From assembly GCA_017447875.1 (NCBI GenBank), contig JAFSMP010000028.1, positions 17,082 to 81,081 of the forward strand: DNA of 64,000 bases. The letters run 5' to 3'. Shown here piece by piece: positions 1 through 8,781 of this stretch (position 1 is its first letter; every line of letters begins with the position of its first letter). The notes below the pieces were generated by a model, which did not search any database, was not told the origin of the DNA, and saw only the letters and a program-made list of their open reading frames with translations. The DNA comes from Paludibacteraceae bacterium (GTDB lineage: Bacteria; Bacteroidota; Bacteroidia; Bacteroidales; Paludibacteraceae). A program made the position numbers and the translations under genes.

Positions 1-2181
1 GCCATCTTAAGGCTGGTGGAGTGCTCGGCGTATGACCTGCTTCTACGCGCTAACTTCCGTCCGGAAGAAGGGAAAGCCTATTTCGAGCAACAGTTGCGGC
101 AGTTAACGGCCGGCACTCATGCGTACGGTGACCGCACACCTGCTGCGGATCGTATCTTACGAATCGCAGAGGGCATCAGTAGGGAGTACCAGGTGGATGT
201 AGTGAACACGACTCACCTGCTGCTGGCTATCACCCGCGAGCAACTCAACCCCGTGGCCTCTTATCTGGATAACGCTTGGGGCATTGACTATGACCGTCTG
301 GTAGAACTGTACGGTCAACCGCATTACACGGCTGAGGTGCCTTCGAACGGCAATAACGAGGATATCAATAAAGAGCCGTGGAGCGCGAATCAACAACCGA
401 CCAAAGAGAAGAAGAACAAGGCTACCAATGCCTTAGACAAATACGGTCGGGACTTGACCAAACTGGCGCAGGAAGGCAAACTGGATCCTGTTGTAGGACG
501 GGAGACGGAGATCGAGCGCGTGCTGCAGATACTCAGTCGACGCAAGAAGAACAACCCGATCCTAATCGGCGAACCCGGTGTCGGTAAGTCCGCCATCGTT
601 GAAGGCCTGGCGCTGCGTATCAACCGAGATGAGACCGGTGCGCTGAAAGGCAAACGGATCGTAACCCTGGATATCGCTTCGATGGTAGCCGGTACGACCT
701 ACCGCGGTCAGTTCGAAGAGCGGATGAAGAACGTGCTGAACGAACTGCTGACCCACCCCGAGATCATCCTCTTCATCGATGAGATACACACGATCATCGG
801 AGCCGGTAACGCATCCGGTTCACTTGATGCGGCGAATATCCTCAAGCCGGCCTTGGCACGCGGAGAGGTACAATGTATCGGTGCAACGACAACGGCTGAG
901 TACGCCAAGTCCATCGAGAAAGACGGTGCGCTCGAGCGTCGTTTCCAGAAAGTGCCGGTGCGGCCGACAACAGGGGATGAGACCTTTAATATCCTGACAC
1001 ACCTCAGTGAGCAGTACGCCCATTACCATAACGTCATCTACACCCGCGAGGTGCTCAAAGCCTGCGTGGGACTGAGTGAGCGGTACCTGACGGACCGTGC
1101 GTTCCCGGACAAAGCCATCGACGTGATGGACGAGGTAGGCGCCCGCAGTCATGCCAAACAGCAGGCGCAGGGCGAGAAAGCGCTACCGGCGTACACCATC
1201 ACCACCGAAGATGTGGCAGGTGTGGTCAGTATGATGTCCGGTGTACCCGTGCAACGCGTTGCCACGGCCGAGAACGAGCGGCTCCGCACCATGGGAGATA
1301 CCTTACGCCGACGGATCATCGGTCAGGACAAAGCGGTGGACACCGTCGTCAAAGCGATCCAACGCAGTCGCTTGGGTCTACGGGACCCCAAACGCCCCAT
1401 CGGTACGTTCTTCTTCTTGGGTCAGACCGGTGTCGGTAAGACCTATCTGGCGCAGTGCTTGGCGGAAGAACTGTTCGGCTCGAAAGATGCGATGATACGC
1501 TTCGACATGTCGGAGTATATGGAGAAACATGCGGTGAGTCTGCTCGTCGGTGCCCCTCCGGGATACGTGGGACATGAAGACGGCGGTAAACTGACTGAAG
1601 CGGTTCGGAGAAAACCCTACTCCATCGTGCTCTTCGATGAGATAGAGAAAGCCCATCCGGATATCTTCAATATCCTGCTGCAGGTACTGGATGAAGGACG
1701 TCTGACCGACCGGCAGGGACATAACATCGACTTCCGCAACACGATCATCGTGCTGACCAGTAATGTGGGAACACGGCAACTGCAGGAGTTCGGCAGCGGT
1801 GTCGGCTTCAGTGCCACGGAGATGAGTCAGAAAGAGACGAATAAGATGCTGCTCAAAGCGCTGCAGAAACAGTTCCCGCCTGAGTTCGTGAACCGTATCG
1901 ACAATGTCGTGACATTCGAACCGCTGAGCAGAGACACCATCGGTCAGATCGTGCGGATTGAGATCAGCATGCTGCAGCAGCGGCTCAAGAACCAGGGACA
2001 CCACCTGAGTGTGACACCCGAAGTGATCGGACAACTGGTGGAGAAGAGTTTTGACACCAAGAACGGTGCCCGACCCGTCAAACGTGCCGTACAAACCTAT
2101 CTGGAGGATCCGCTGACGGAGATCTTGCTGCGCAAACCCAATCAGAAAAAAATAACAATCAAACAGATACAACAAGTATGA
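1..2181 (+). CDS. clpC: ATP-dependent Clp protease ATP-binding subunit ClpC (5' partial)
   Basis: AAA+ unfoldase that feeds substrates to ClpP. The reading frame is open to the left window edge, so the first part of the N-domain lies outside; a GTG at 16 is unlikely to be the true start because residues before it continue the first Clp-N repeat. Counting from that GTG, the second Clp-N repeat is near residues 40-100, the first Walker A is GEPGVGKS at about 185-192 with Walker B ILFIDE at about 251, and the second AAA+ module has GQTGVGKT near 470 and VLFDEIE. A VGF tripeptide near 595 matches the ClpP-docking loop, which favours ClpC over ClpB. The middle domain is short. The stop overlaps the trxA start (ATGA). 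Confidence 0.93.
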   Translation, partial: AILRLVECSAYDLLLRANFRPEEGKAYFEQQLRQLTAGTHAYGDRTPAADRILRIAEGISREYQVDVVNTTHLLLAITREQLNPVASYLDNAWGIDYDRLVELYGQPHYTAEVPSNGNNEDINKEPWSANQQPTKEKKNKATNALDKYGRDLTKLAQEGKLDPVVGRETEIERVLQILSRRKKNNPILIGEPGVGKSAIVEGLALRINRDETGALKGKRIVTLDIASMVAGTTYRGQFEERMKNVLNELLTHPEIILFIDEIHTIIGAGNASGSLDAANILKPALARGEVQCIGATTTAEYAKSIEKDGALERRFQKVPVRPTTGDETFNILTHLSEQYAHYHNVIYTREVLKACVGLSERYLTDRAFPDKAIDVMDEVGARSHAKQQAQGEKALPAYTITTEDVAGVVSMMSGVPVQRVATAENERLRTMGDTLRRRIIGQDKAVDTVVKAIQRSRLGLRDPKRPIGTFFFLGQTGVGKTYLAQCLAEELFGSKDAMIRFDMSEYMEKHAVSLLVGAPPGYVGHEDGGKLTEAVRRKPYSIVLFDEIEKAHPDIFNILLQVLDEGRLTDRQGHNIDFRNTIIVLTSNVGTRQLQEFGSGVGFSATEMSQKETNKMLLKALQKQFPPEFVNRIDNVVTFEPLSRDTIGQIVRIEISMLQQRLKNQGHHLSVTPEVIGQLVEKSFDTKNGARPVKRAVQTYLEDPLTEILLRKPNQKKITIKQIQQV

Positions 2182-2492
2182 CAAAAGAAATTACAGACGC
2201 TAACATCAAGGATGTCATTGCGTCAGGCAAACCCCTTGTGGTAGACTTCTGGGCTGCATGGTGCGGTCCGTGCAAGATGATGCTGCCTATCCTCGAAGAA
2301 CTGAGTAACGAGTACGACGGCAAGATCGTAGTCGGCAAACTGAATGTGGATGAGAATCCCGACACCTGCGAAGAGTACGGTATCATGAATATCCCGACGA
2401 TGCTCTTCTTCCAGAACGGCGAACTCGTTAATCGTCACGTCGGTGCGTGCCGCAAACAGGATTTGGCGCAACTTTTTGATGCAATTTTATAA
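2178..2492 (+). CDS. trxA: Thioredoxin
   Basis: Small cytoplasmic dithiol-disulfide oxidoreductase, 104 residues, the usual thioredoxin size. The redox motif WCGPC occupies residues 28-32 and the cis-proline loop NIPT is near residue 73. No signal peptide, so it should act in the cytoplasm. Its ATG shares four bases with the clpC stop (ATGA), implying translational coupling with the chaperone gene and a role in the same stress-linked transcript. Confidence 0.95.
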   Translation: MTKEITDANIKDVIASGKPLVVDFWAAWCGPCKMMLPILEELSNEYDGKIVVGKLNVDENPDTCEEYGIMNIPTMLFFQNGELVNRHVGACRKQDLAQLFDAIL

Positions 2493-2507
2493 AAAAGTGC
2501 ATTAAAA

Positions 2508-2539
2508 TTTGCATATTCCAAAAAAAAGCAGTAATTTTG
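2508..2539 (+). promoter_or_regulatory. Promoter of tRNA-Arg/rpoD
   Basis: TTTG at 2508-2511 and TAATTTTG at 2532-2539, 20 bp apart, the Bacteroidetes -33/-7 pattern. It lies between trxA and tRNA-Arg and no other promoter is visible before rpoD. Confidence 0.75.
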
Positions 2540-2553
2540 CAGGCTTTTTTGGG

Positions 2554-2627
2554 GGTTCGGTAGCTCAGTTGGATAGAGCAACAGCCTTCTAAGCTGTGGG
2601 TCGCGGGTTCGAATCCCGCCCGAATCA
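2554..2627 (+). tRNA. tRNA-Arg (anticodon TCT)
   Basis: 74-nt cloverleaf: acceptor GGTTCGG pairs with CCGAATC, D-arm GCTC/GAGC, anticodon stem ACAGC/GCTGT around loop CTTCTAA, T-arm GCGGG/CCCGC with TTCGAAT. Discriminator A; CCA is not encoded. It ends 18 nt before the rpoD ATG, so rpoD is probably on the same primary transcript. Confidence 0.95.
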
Positions 2628-2645
2628 CTCGCTAAACATTACAAC

Positions 2646-3506
2646 ATGCGTCAATTAAAAATTACAAAATCAATTACGAACCGCGAGTCAGCCTCGTTAG
2701 ACAAGTATCTGCAAGAGATCGGTCGCGAGGACTTGATCACCGTGGATCGTGAGGTAGAATTAGCCGGTCGTATCCGTAACGGTGACCGTGCGGCACTGGA
2801 AGAGTTGGTACGCAGTAACCTGCGTTTCGTCGTTTCCGTAGCTAAGCAATACCAGAACCAAGGCCTCAGCCTTCCTGACTTGATCAACGAAGGTAACCTG
2901 GGTCTGATTAAAGCTGCCGAGAAATTCGATGAGACCCGTGGTTTCAAGTTCATCTCGTACGCCGTATGGTGGATTCGTCAGTCTATCCTGCAGGCACTGG
3001 CTGAGCAGAGCCGTATCGTGCGTCTGCCCTTAAACCAGGTGGGTTCGATGAATAAGATCAACAAGGCTTTCCAGCGTTTCGAGCAGGAGTACGAGCGCAA
3101 ACCGAGTGCCGAAGAGTTGGCTGATATGCTGGATATCCCGGTGGAGAAGATCGCCGAGACCCTGAAGATGTCCGGTCGTCATGTCAGCGTGGACGCTCCG
3201 TTCGTGGAAGGCGAAGACAACAGTCTTATCGACGTGATGGTGAATGAAGACTCACCCAATGCCGACAGAGGACTTATCAACGAGTCGCTCTCAACTGAGA
3301 TCAGTCGTTCCCTCGCTACCCTCACGCCTCGTGAGGCGGATATCTTACGTAAGTTCTTCGGTATCGGCACTCCCGAGAAGACCCTCGAAGAGATCGGTGA
3401 CGAACTGCACCTGACTCGTGAGCGTGTGCGCCAGATCAAAGAGAAGGCGATCCACAAACTCGAGTCCGGTCAACGCAGCCGAATCCTGAAAACCTACCTC
3501 GGTTAA
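2646..3506 (+). CDS. rpoD: Primary sigma factor RpoD (Bacteroidetes type)
   Basis: Housekeeping sigma-70 factor, 286 residues, the compact form found in Bacteroidetes that lacks region 1.1 and the non-conserved insert. Region 1.2 starts near residue 15 ([10 protein letters not shown]), region 2 with the -10-melting helix ([13 protein letters not shown]) is near 100-115, and the region 4.2 helix-turn-helix ([19 protein letters not shown]) is near 250-270. It follows tRNA-Arg by 18 nt and is closed by a strong terminator at 3505-3531. The promoters seen in this window (TTTG/TAnnTTTG) are the type this factor recognises. Confidence 0.97.
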   Translation: MRQLKITKSITNRESASLDKYLQEIGREDLITVDREVELAGRIRNGDRAALEELVRSNLRFVVSVAKQYQNQGLSLPDLINEGNLGLIKAAEKFDETRGFKFISYAVWWIRQSILQALAEQSRIVRLPLNQVGSMNKINKAFQRFEQEYERKPSAEELADMLDIPVEKIAETLKMSGRHVSVDAPFVEGEDNSLIDVMVNEDSPNADRGLINESLSTEISRSLATLTPREADILRKFFGIGTPEKTLEEIGDELHLTRERVRQIKEKAIHKLESGQRSRILKTYLG

Positions 3507-3531
3507 AAAAACCTCCAAACGGAGGTTTTTT
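3505..3531 (+). terminator. Rho-independent terminator of rpoD
   Basis: Stem AAAAAACCTCC / GGAGGTTTTTT with loop AAAC directly after the rpoD stop codon. Confidence 0.85.
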
Positions 3532-3605
3532 GTTTGAGGGTTTGAGGGTTTGAAGGTTTGATGTTATTTCAAACGATATCAAACAATTTCAAACGATATC
3601 AAACT
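3532..3605. repeat. TTTGA/TCAAA short tandem array downstream of rpoD
   Basis: Four 8-bp units (GTTTGAGG twice, GTTTGAAG, GTTTGATG) are followed, in inverted sense, by four 10-bp units of the type TCAAACGATA. The two halves can pair. The array runs up to the stop codon of the small gene at 3604. The 19-mer at 3568-3586 recurs inside the RNase R gene (5807-5825, opposite strand). Confidence 0.8.
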
Positions 3606-3780
3606 AATCAAAAAGTGTAGGCTGATCATTTTCTATTTTCTTAAGAATCGCGCGCATGAGCGATTCGCGCACCAGACGACTGCGGTTGGTGATGTTATAC
3701 CGCTCGCAGAAACGATCCAAGGCACGTTGCTCTTGTTCGTTCAGCAGAATCGTGATTCTATTTTCGCGCGGAGCTTTCAT
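3604..3780 (-). CDS. Small ribbon-helix-helix-like protein
   Basis: A 58-residue protein starting MKAPRENRITILLNEQEQ and ending QPTLFD. The pattern of a short beta strand (RITILL) followed by two helices (EQEQRALDRFCERY and SRLVRESLMRAILKK) fits the MetJ/Arc ribbon-helix-helix DNA-binding fold, usually found in small repressors or antitoxins. It lies 2 bp after the outer-membrane protein gene at 3783-4520 and should share its transcript. No toxin partner is next to it, so an autonomous regulator is as likely as an antitoxin. The stop codon TAG abuts the TCAAA repeat array. Confidence 0.7.
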   Translation of the reverse strand: MKAPRENRITILLNEQEQRALDRFCERYNITNRSRLVRESLMRAILKKIENDQPTLFD

Positions 3781-3782
3781 GC

Positions 3783-4520
3783 TTAGAAATAGAGCGTGAA
3801 TTTAGCACCATAGGTGATGAAACTACGTCCGGTGCAGTGAACAAACTCCGTATCTTCGATGACCTCCGTCACATCTACTTTCGCTTGCTGGAAGCGGGCG
3901 AAGAACACGGCTCCGATAGCGGTCTTGGGATTGACCTGACAGCGGTATCCCAAGTCCAAACCCGTATAGAGCCCGCCGACATATTTCTTACTCAACGCCA
4001 CACCGTATCCCAAGGCTACACCGAACACGGGAGCATGTTTCTGCTCGATCAACGGCATCCGCAGCGCCACTTGCACCGGTAAGAAACTATACGTCCTATC
4101 TAAGAACAGACCGTGATAACCCAAACCGGCGCCGATGAACAGATGTCGGTCACGGATGTGATGGGTACCGATCAGCAGGTCCGCGCTACCGGTCCATCCT
4201 GTTTTCTGCCCGGGTACATACGCCGAACCGGCGGCTACCTCCAGTAAGGCCGACACGCGTTTGGACGTTTTGATCTCTTGTTGCGAAGCCTCGAGATCTT
4301 GTGCAGACGAACTCTCGACCGCATCATCTGCGAGCACCTGCTCTACATCCGTTCGGGGAAACTGAAAACGCGCTCCTTCGGTGTCCCGCACGATAACCAC
4401 CTCGTCATTCTGGAAGACGATCGTACCCTGCATACGCGCACCCGTACGTAGAATTATCGTTTCTGCGTGCGCGCACACGAAACAGATCAGACCAAGGACT
4501 ATGAACGCAAATTTTCTCAT
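3783..4520 (-). CDS. Outer-membrane beta-barrel protein with N-terminal small domain
   Basis: 245 residues. A signal peptide ends at about residue 19 (CAHA). Residues 20-65 form a short beta-rich segment (IILRTGARMQGTIVFQNDEV) of the kind seen in Bacteroidetes envelope proteins, then a low-complexity linker near 70-85, and residues 90-245 alternate polar and hydrophobic residues and end in a terminal aromatic (TLYF), as in 8-stranded outer-membrane barrels. Function unknown. Its promoter box lies only 8 bp before the ATG, so the mRNA leader must be extremely short. Followed by the small RHH gene. Confidence 0.75.
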   Translation of the reverse strand: MRKFAFIVLGLICFVCAHAETIILRTGARMQGTIVFQNDEVVIVRDTEGARFQFPRTDVEQVLADDAVESSSAQDLEASQQEIKTSKRVSALLEVAAGSAYVPGQKTGWTGSADLLIGTHHIRDRHLFIGAGLGYHGLFLDRTYSFLPVQVALRMPLIEQKHAPVFGVALGYGVALSKKYVGGLYTGLDLGYRCQVNPKTAIGAVFFARFQQAKVDVTEVIEDTEFVHCTGRSFITYGAKFTLYF

Positions 4521-4528
4521 ATCGGCTG

Positions 4529-4560
4529 CAAAGGTACAACTTTTTTTTCAATTATGCAAA
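4529..4560 (-). promoter_or_regulatory. Promoter of outer-membrane protein gene
   Basis: On the minus strand TTTG at 4560-4557 and TACCTTTG at 4536-4529, 20 bp apart, with an A-tract spacer. The -7 box is 8 bp from the start codon at 4520. Confidence 0.8.
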
Positions 4561-4561
4561 T

Positions 4562-5968
4562 TTATGCGAGTTCAAAATCAATCTGCGCGCGATTTATGTC
4601 CACTCGCACCACTTTTACAGTCACTTTATCGCCCAAGACATAATCTTCCGGGTGCTCGATGGTCATCATATGCACCAGTCCTTCGCAACGACTCTCTTCC
4701 AGTTGCACGAAGAAGCCGAAATCGGTGATACCGGTGATAAAACCCTCCAGCACTTCGTCTATATGATCCTTCATCCACATCGCCTGGTATAGCTTGATCG
4801 AGTCGCGTTCGGCTTGTGTTGCTTCCTGTTCGCGGGCGGAGCAATGTTCGCATTTCTCTTCGAGTTCTTCGCGGGTCATGGTCTCTTTCTTACCAGTAAG
4901 GATGTATTTCTCAACGAGTCGATGCACCATCAGGTCGGGATAACGGCGGATAGGAGACGTGAAGTGAGTATAATGAGAGAAAGCGAGTCCGTAGTGACCG
5001 ATGTTATAGGTGGAATAGACCGCTTTGGCTTGTGCGCGGATGGTAAGCATGTCGATCGCCCTACGGACAGCGTCTTCCGAGACTTCATGATGCCGCATTT
5101 TGGCGGTCATGGCGCATTGACGTTTGAATTTCTTAACTTCTTCGAGTTTCTCGGAGTCGGGTACGTCATGTACACGATAGACGAAAGGTCTGCCGGAACC
5201 GACCGCTTTGGCAACGGTCTTGTTGGCGAGCAGCATAAACTCTTCTATCAGATGGTGCGCCTCGTTGGGACGTTCGAAATAGATCTCCGTCGGATTGCCG
5301 TGCTCTTCCAAGCGGAAGCGCATTTCGTCCTGCTCGATGGTGAGTGCTCCGTTGGCAATTCGTTCTGCACGTAGTTTGGTGGCAAGGGTATGTAGAACCT
5401 TGATAGCCTCTTCTTGCTCAGCACTTACCCACGAGATACTCTCTCCTCGATTCTCTCTCGATAGTGTCTCGCCAGTCTGATTTGCGCATATAATGTCCTG
5501 CGCCTGATCATAATTGAGGCGCGCATTGGAGCGAATGACCGTGCGGCAGATTTTGTATTTGAGCACCTGCGCATCCGCGTTCATGGTGAAGATGACGGAC
5601 ATGCAGAGTTTGTCTTCGTTGGGCCGAAGCGAGCACTTGTCGTTGCATAGTTCTTCGGGTAACATCGGTAGCACCCGATCGACGAGATAGACGGACGTAC
5701 CTCGTTGGTACGCCTCATCATCGATCTTCGTTCCCGGTCGCACATAGAAAGAGACATCCGCTATATGCACGCCAATCTGATAGATCGGGTTTGAGATTGT
5801 TTGAGGTTGTTTGATATCGTTTGAAGATTGTTCTTCATCTTCAACAACTGCAAACGACAAGGCATCATCGAAGTCCTTGGCATCAGCCGGATCGATGGTA
5901 AAGGTGAAGACATCGCGCATGTCGCGTCTGCGAACTATTTCTTTCTGTATTTCGTTCAAACCAAACAT
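4562..5968 (-). CDS. rnr: RNase R/RNase II-family 3'-5' exoribonuclease lacking the N-terminal cold-shock domains
   Basis: 468 residues. The RNB catalytic domain starts almost at the N-terminus: the active-site acidic cluster DPADAKDFDDAL is at about residues 26-37, and the S1 RNA-binding domain fills about 405-468. Full-length RNase R has roughly 200-250 residues of HTH and cold-shock domains before this point; here they are absent, and the upstream DNA holds only the promoter shared with divergent glgP, so no detached piece exists nearby. Between the acidic cluster and the GVHIADVS motif, a stretch (EEQSSNDIKQPQTI) is encoded by a 10-bp tandem array. Likely active on unstructured RNA; ability to unwind or bind structured RNA may be reduced (inference). 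Confidence 0.88.
   Translation of the reverse strand: MFGLNEIQKEIVRRRDMRDVFTFTIDPADAKDFDDALSFAVVEDEEQSSNDIKQPQTISNPIYQIGVHIADVSFYVRPGTKIDDEAYQRGTSVYLVDRVLPMLPEELCNDKCSLRPNEDKLCMSVIFTMNADAQVLKYKICRTVIRSNARLNYDQAQDIICANQTGETLSRENRGESISWVSAEQEEAIKVLHTLATKLRAERIANGALTIEQDEMRFRLEEHGNPTEIYFERPNEAHHLIEEFMLLANKTVAKAVGSGRPFVYRVHDVPDSEKLEEVKKFKRQCAMTAKMRHHEVSEDAVRRAIDMLTIRAQAKAVYSTYNIGHYGLAFSHYTHFTSPIRRYPDLMVHRLVEKYILTGKKETMTREELEEKCEHCSAREQEATQAERDSIKLYQAMWMKDHIDEVLEGFITGITDFGFFVQLEESRCEGLVHMMTIEHPEDYVLGDKVTVKVVRVDINRAQIDFELA
5789..5828. repeat. Four 10-bp tandem units inside the RNase R gene
   Basis: Units GTTTGAGATT, GTTTGAGGTT, GTTTGATATC, GTTTGAAGAT in direct succession. They encode the extra loop in the RNB domain. 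19 bp (5807-5825) are identical, inverted, to 3568-3586 after rpoD. Confidence 0.85.
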
Positions 5969-6008
5969 AGTTTGCTAATTATAGTACACAAAATCATAAA
6001 ATCCGGTG

Positions 6009-6040
6009 CAAAATTACAAAAAATCTTGCACATATCCAAA
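6009..6040 (-). promoter_or_regulatory. Promoter of the RNase R gene
   Basis: Minus strand TTTG at 6040-6037 and TAATTTTG at 6016-6009, 20 bp apart. It overlaps the glgP promoter on the other strand. Confidence 0.7.
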
Positions 6041-6056
6041 AAAAGTTGTAACTTTG
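6025..6056 (+). promoter_or_regulatory. Promoter of glgP
   Basis: CTTG at 6025-6028 and TAACTTTG at 6049-6056, 20 bp apart with an A-tract in the spacer. About 100 nt of leader follow before the ATG at 6159. Confidence 0.75.
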
Positions 6057-6158
6057 CACGCTTTTTTTCGCTGAACTACGTTCAAGAAAATAAAAAGTTT
6101 TCGCTTTTTTAGCGTGAAAAGTCATTAAAAAGAAAAAAATAATAAAAACTATACGTAT

Positions 6159-8723
6159 ATGAAAGTAAAAGTAAGTAATGTGAATCAGCCTGTTTACAAA
6201 GAGTGCAATATCCATGCTACTCTTCCGGCTGAGTTAAGCAAACTGCAAGAGATTGCGTACAACCTCTGGTGGTGCTGGAACGGTGATGCAAAAGATCTGT
6301 TCCGTTACATCGACATCGAGGCATGGCATCGTGCAGGTTCTAACCCGGTAGTTCTGCTGAATACGATCAGTTATGACCGTATGGTAGAGTTAACCAAGGA
6401 TAAGAAGTTCATCAATCAGTTGAACGACATCTACGATGAGTTCCGCGCTTACATGGACGAACCGAAAGACAAGAAGAAACCGACGATCGCGTATTTCTCG
6501 ATGGAGTACGGTCTGACGCATATTCTGAAGATCTATTCGGGTGGTCTGGGAATCCTTGCCGGTGACTATATCAAAGAGGCTTCGGACTGCAACATCGACA
6601 TGACCGCTATCGGTTTCCTCTATCGTTACGGTTATTTCACCCAGACGCTGAGTCCGGAAGGTCAACAGATCGCTAACTACGAGGCGCAGAACTTCAGCAA
6701 CCTGCCTATCACGCAGGTGAAAGAGAAAGACGGTTCGAACATGGTGATTGAAGTACCGTATCCGGGTCGTACGGTGAAGGCATACCTGTGGAAAGTAGCT
6801 GTAGGTCGTATGAACCTCTATCTGCTCGACACCGATAACGAACTGAACAGCGAGTGGGATCGATCGATCACGCACCAGCTCTACGGTGGTGACAACGAGA
6901 ACCGTCTGAAGCAAGAGATCATGCTCGGTATCGGTGGTATGCTGGCCCTCAAGAAACTGGGTATCAAGAAAGATGTATACCACTGCAACGAGGGTCACGC
7001 AGCGCTCATGGGTCTGCAACGTCTCGTAGACCTCGTTCAAGAAGGTCTGAGTTTCGATGCTGCCAAAGAGGTGGTTCGTGCTTCGGGTCTCTACACCTGC
7101 CATACGCCGGTGCCTGCAGGTCACGACTATTTCGAAGAAGGTGTGTTCTACAAGTATATGAATGAGTATGCCGGCAAACTCGGTATCGAGTGGCATGACC
7201 TGATCGGTTTGGGTCGTACCAACCCGGAGGACAACAACGAGAAGTTCTCGATGTCTGTCTTTGCGCTGAATACTTGCCAGGAGGCGAACGGTGTGAGCTG
7301 GTTGCACGGTGAGGTAAGTAAGAAGATGTTCAGCCCCGTTTGGCCGGGTTATTTCCCTGAGGAGTTGCACGTAGGATACGTCACCAACGGTGTACACATG
7401 CCTACTTGGGCTGCTTCCGAGTGGAAAGCGATCTACAAGAAATACCTGCCGAAAGAATGGATGGGTGACCAATCGAACCTCGCTATGTGGAAGCCGTTCG
7501 CTGAGATTCCCGATGAGATCATCTGGAATACGCGTATGAGCCTGAAGCGTAAGATGATGGATTATATCAAGGAGCAGTTCCGTGAGGACTGGATGAAGAA
7601 CCAGGGTGACCCGGGTCGTATCGTTCGTGCATTGAACGAGATGAACCCGAATAACCTCGTGATCGGTTTCGGTCGTCGTTTCGCTACCTACAAACGTGCG
7701 CACCTGCTGTTCACCGACCTGGAGCGTCTGGATAAGATCGTGAACAACCCGAACTATCCGGTACAGTTCCTCTTCACCGGTAAGGCACACCCCGCTGACG
7801 GCGGTGGTCAGGCCCTGATCAAGCGTATCATCGAGATCAGCCGTATGCCGCAGTTCCTGGGTAAGATCATCTTCCTCGAGAACTACGATATGCGTCTGGC
7901 TAAACGTCTGATCTCCGGTGTGGATATCTGGTTGAACACGCCGACCCGTCCGCTGGAGGCATCCGGTACGTCGGGTGAGAAAGCCCAGATGAACGGTGTA
8001 CTGAACTTCTCCGTCAAGGACGGTTGGTGGTACGAAGGATACGTAGAGAAAGCAGGTTGGTACCTGACCGAGAAACGTACCTACGAGAACCAGGCTCACC
8101 AGGATCAGCTCGATGCTGCAACCATCTATTCGCTCCTCGAGCGTGAGATCATCCCGCTGTACTATGCAAAGAACAGCAAGGGGTACAGTCCGGAGTGGAT
8201 CCAGTATATCAAGAACTCGGTAACGAAGATCACTCCGCGCTTCACCATGAAGCGTATGATCGACGATTACTTCGATCGCTTCTATAACAAGTTGGCTAAA
8301 CGTCACAGCCTGCTTATCGAAGAGAACTACAAGATCGCCAAGGGTATCGCTGCATGGAAAGAGAACATCGCAGCGCACTGGGATGAGATCGAGGTAGTGA
8401 AGATCGAAGGTCCGGACTATAACTTCCAAAACCTGAACGTAGGTGACAAGTTCAAAGTGGCTGTTGAACTCGACACCAAGGGTCTGAACGACAAGGGTAT
8501 CGGTGTAGAACTGGTAGCTGTTCGTACGTCCACGCACAATAACGACAAGCTCTATGAGGTAGAGCCGTTGAAACTCGTGAAGACGATCGGCAGTCTGATG
8601 TTCTTCGAGACGACCTATCAGCTCGACTATGCCGGCGGTATGAAGTTCGGTCTGCGTATGTATCCGCAGAACGAGTTACTGCCGCACCGCATGGACTTCT
8701 GCTACGTTCGCTGGGTCGGATAA
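6159..8723 (+). CDS. glgP: Alpha-glucan (glycogen) phosphorylase, GT35
   Basis: Releases glucose-1-phosphate from glycogen or maltodextrin with pyridoxal phosphate as cofactor. 854 residues, the size of the shorter bacterial 'alpha-glucan phosphorylase' subfamily. The N-terminus has the typical LWWCWNGDAKDLFR segment near residue 40, YFSMEYGL near 110, and the cofactor-binding block with GTSGEKAQMNG near 602-612 holds the Schiff-base lysine. No signal peptide, so it is cytoplasmic. It pairs functionally with the glycogen synthase at 56019-57551 and the GH13 enzyme at 16687-18327, which are encoded elsewhere in the window. Single-gene unit with its own promoter and a strong terminator. Confidence 0.95.
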   Translation: MKVKVSNVNQPVYKECNIHATLPAELSKLQEIAYNLWWCWNGDAKDLFRYIDIEAWHRAGSNPVVLLNTISYDRMVELTKDKKFINQLNDIYDEFRAYMDEPKDKKKPTIAYFSMEYGLTHILKIYSGGLGILAGDYIKEASDCNIDMTAIGFLYRYGYFTQTLSPEGQQIANYEAQNFSNLPITQVKEKDGSNMVIEVPYPGRTVKAYLWKVAVGRMNLYLLDTDNELNSEWDRSITHQLYGGDNENRLKQEIMLGIGGMLALKKLGIKKDVYHCNEGHAALMGLQRLVDLVQEGLSFDAAKEVVRASGLYTCHTPVPAGHDYFEEGVFYKYMNEYAGKLGIEWHDLIGLGRTNPEDNNEKFSMSVFALNTCQEANGVSWLHGEVSKKMFSPVWPGYFPEELHVGYVTNGVHMPTWAASEWKAIYKKYLPKEWMGDQSNLAMWKPFAEIPDEIIWNTRMSLKRKMMDYIKEQFREDWMKNQGDPGRIVRALNEMNPNNLVIGFGRRFATYKRAHLLFTDLERLDKIVNNPNYPVQFLFTGKAHPADGGGQALIKRIIEISRMPQFLGKIIFLENYDMRLAKRLISGVDIWLNTPTRPLEASGTSGEKAQMNGVLNFSVKDGWWYEGYVEKAGWYLTEKRTYENQAHQDQLDAATIYSLLEREIIPLYYAKNSKGYSPEWIQYIKNSVTKITPRFTMKRMIDDYFDRFYNKLAKRHSLLIEENYKIAKGIAAWKENIAAHWDEIEVVKIEGPDYNFQNLNVGDKFKVAVELDTKGLNDKGIGVELVAVRTSTHNNDKLYEVEPLKLVKTIGSLMFFETTYQLDYAGGMKFGLRMYPQNELLPHRMDFCYVRWVG

Positions 8724-8736
8724 GAACCACGCACAC

Positions 8737-8768
8737 AAAAATAGCCTGCATTGCTGCAGGCTATTTTT
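8737..8768. terminator. Bidirectional terminator between glgP and lptG
   Basis: Perfect 14-bp stem AAAAATAGCCTGCA / TGCAGGCTATTTTT with loop TTGC. A- and T-tracts on both sides allow termination of both convergent transcripts. Confidence 0.85.
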
Positions 8769-8781
8769 ATATCTGTGTGGA

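Noticed and set aside
3604-4520. Toxin-antitoxin pair with the small RHH protein as antitoxin
   Set aside because: The adjacent gene encodes a signal-peptide-bearing outer-membrane barrel, not a toxin.
6390-8537. A 715-codon open frame opposite glgP, and similar long frames opposite clpC and the transglutaminase-like gene
   Set aside because: They mirror strongly coding genes whose codon bias leaves the opposite frame open. Their translations show no motif, start context or promoter.
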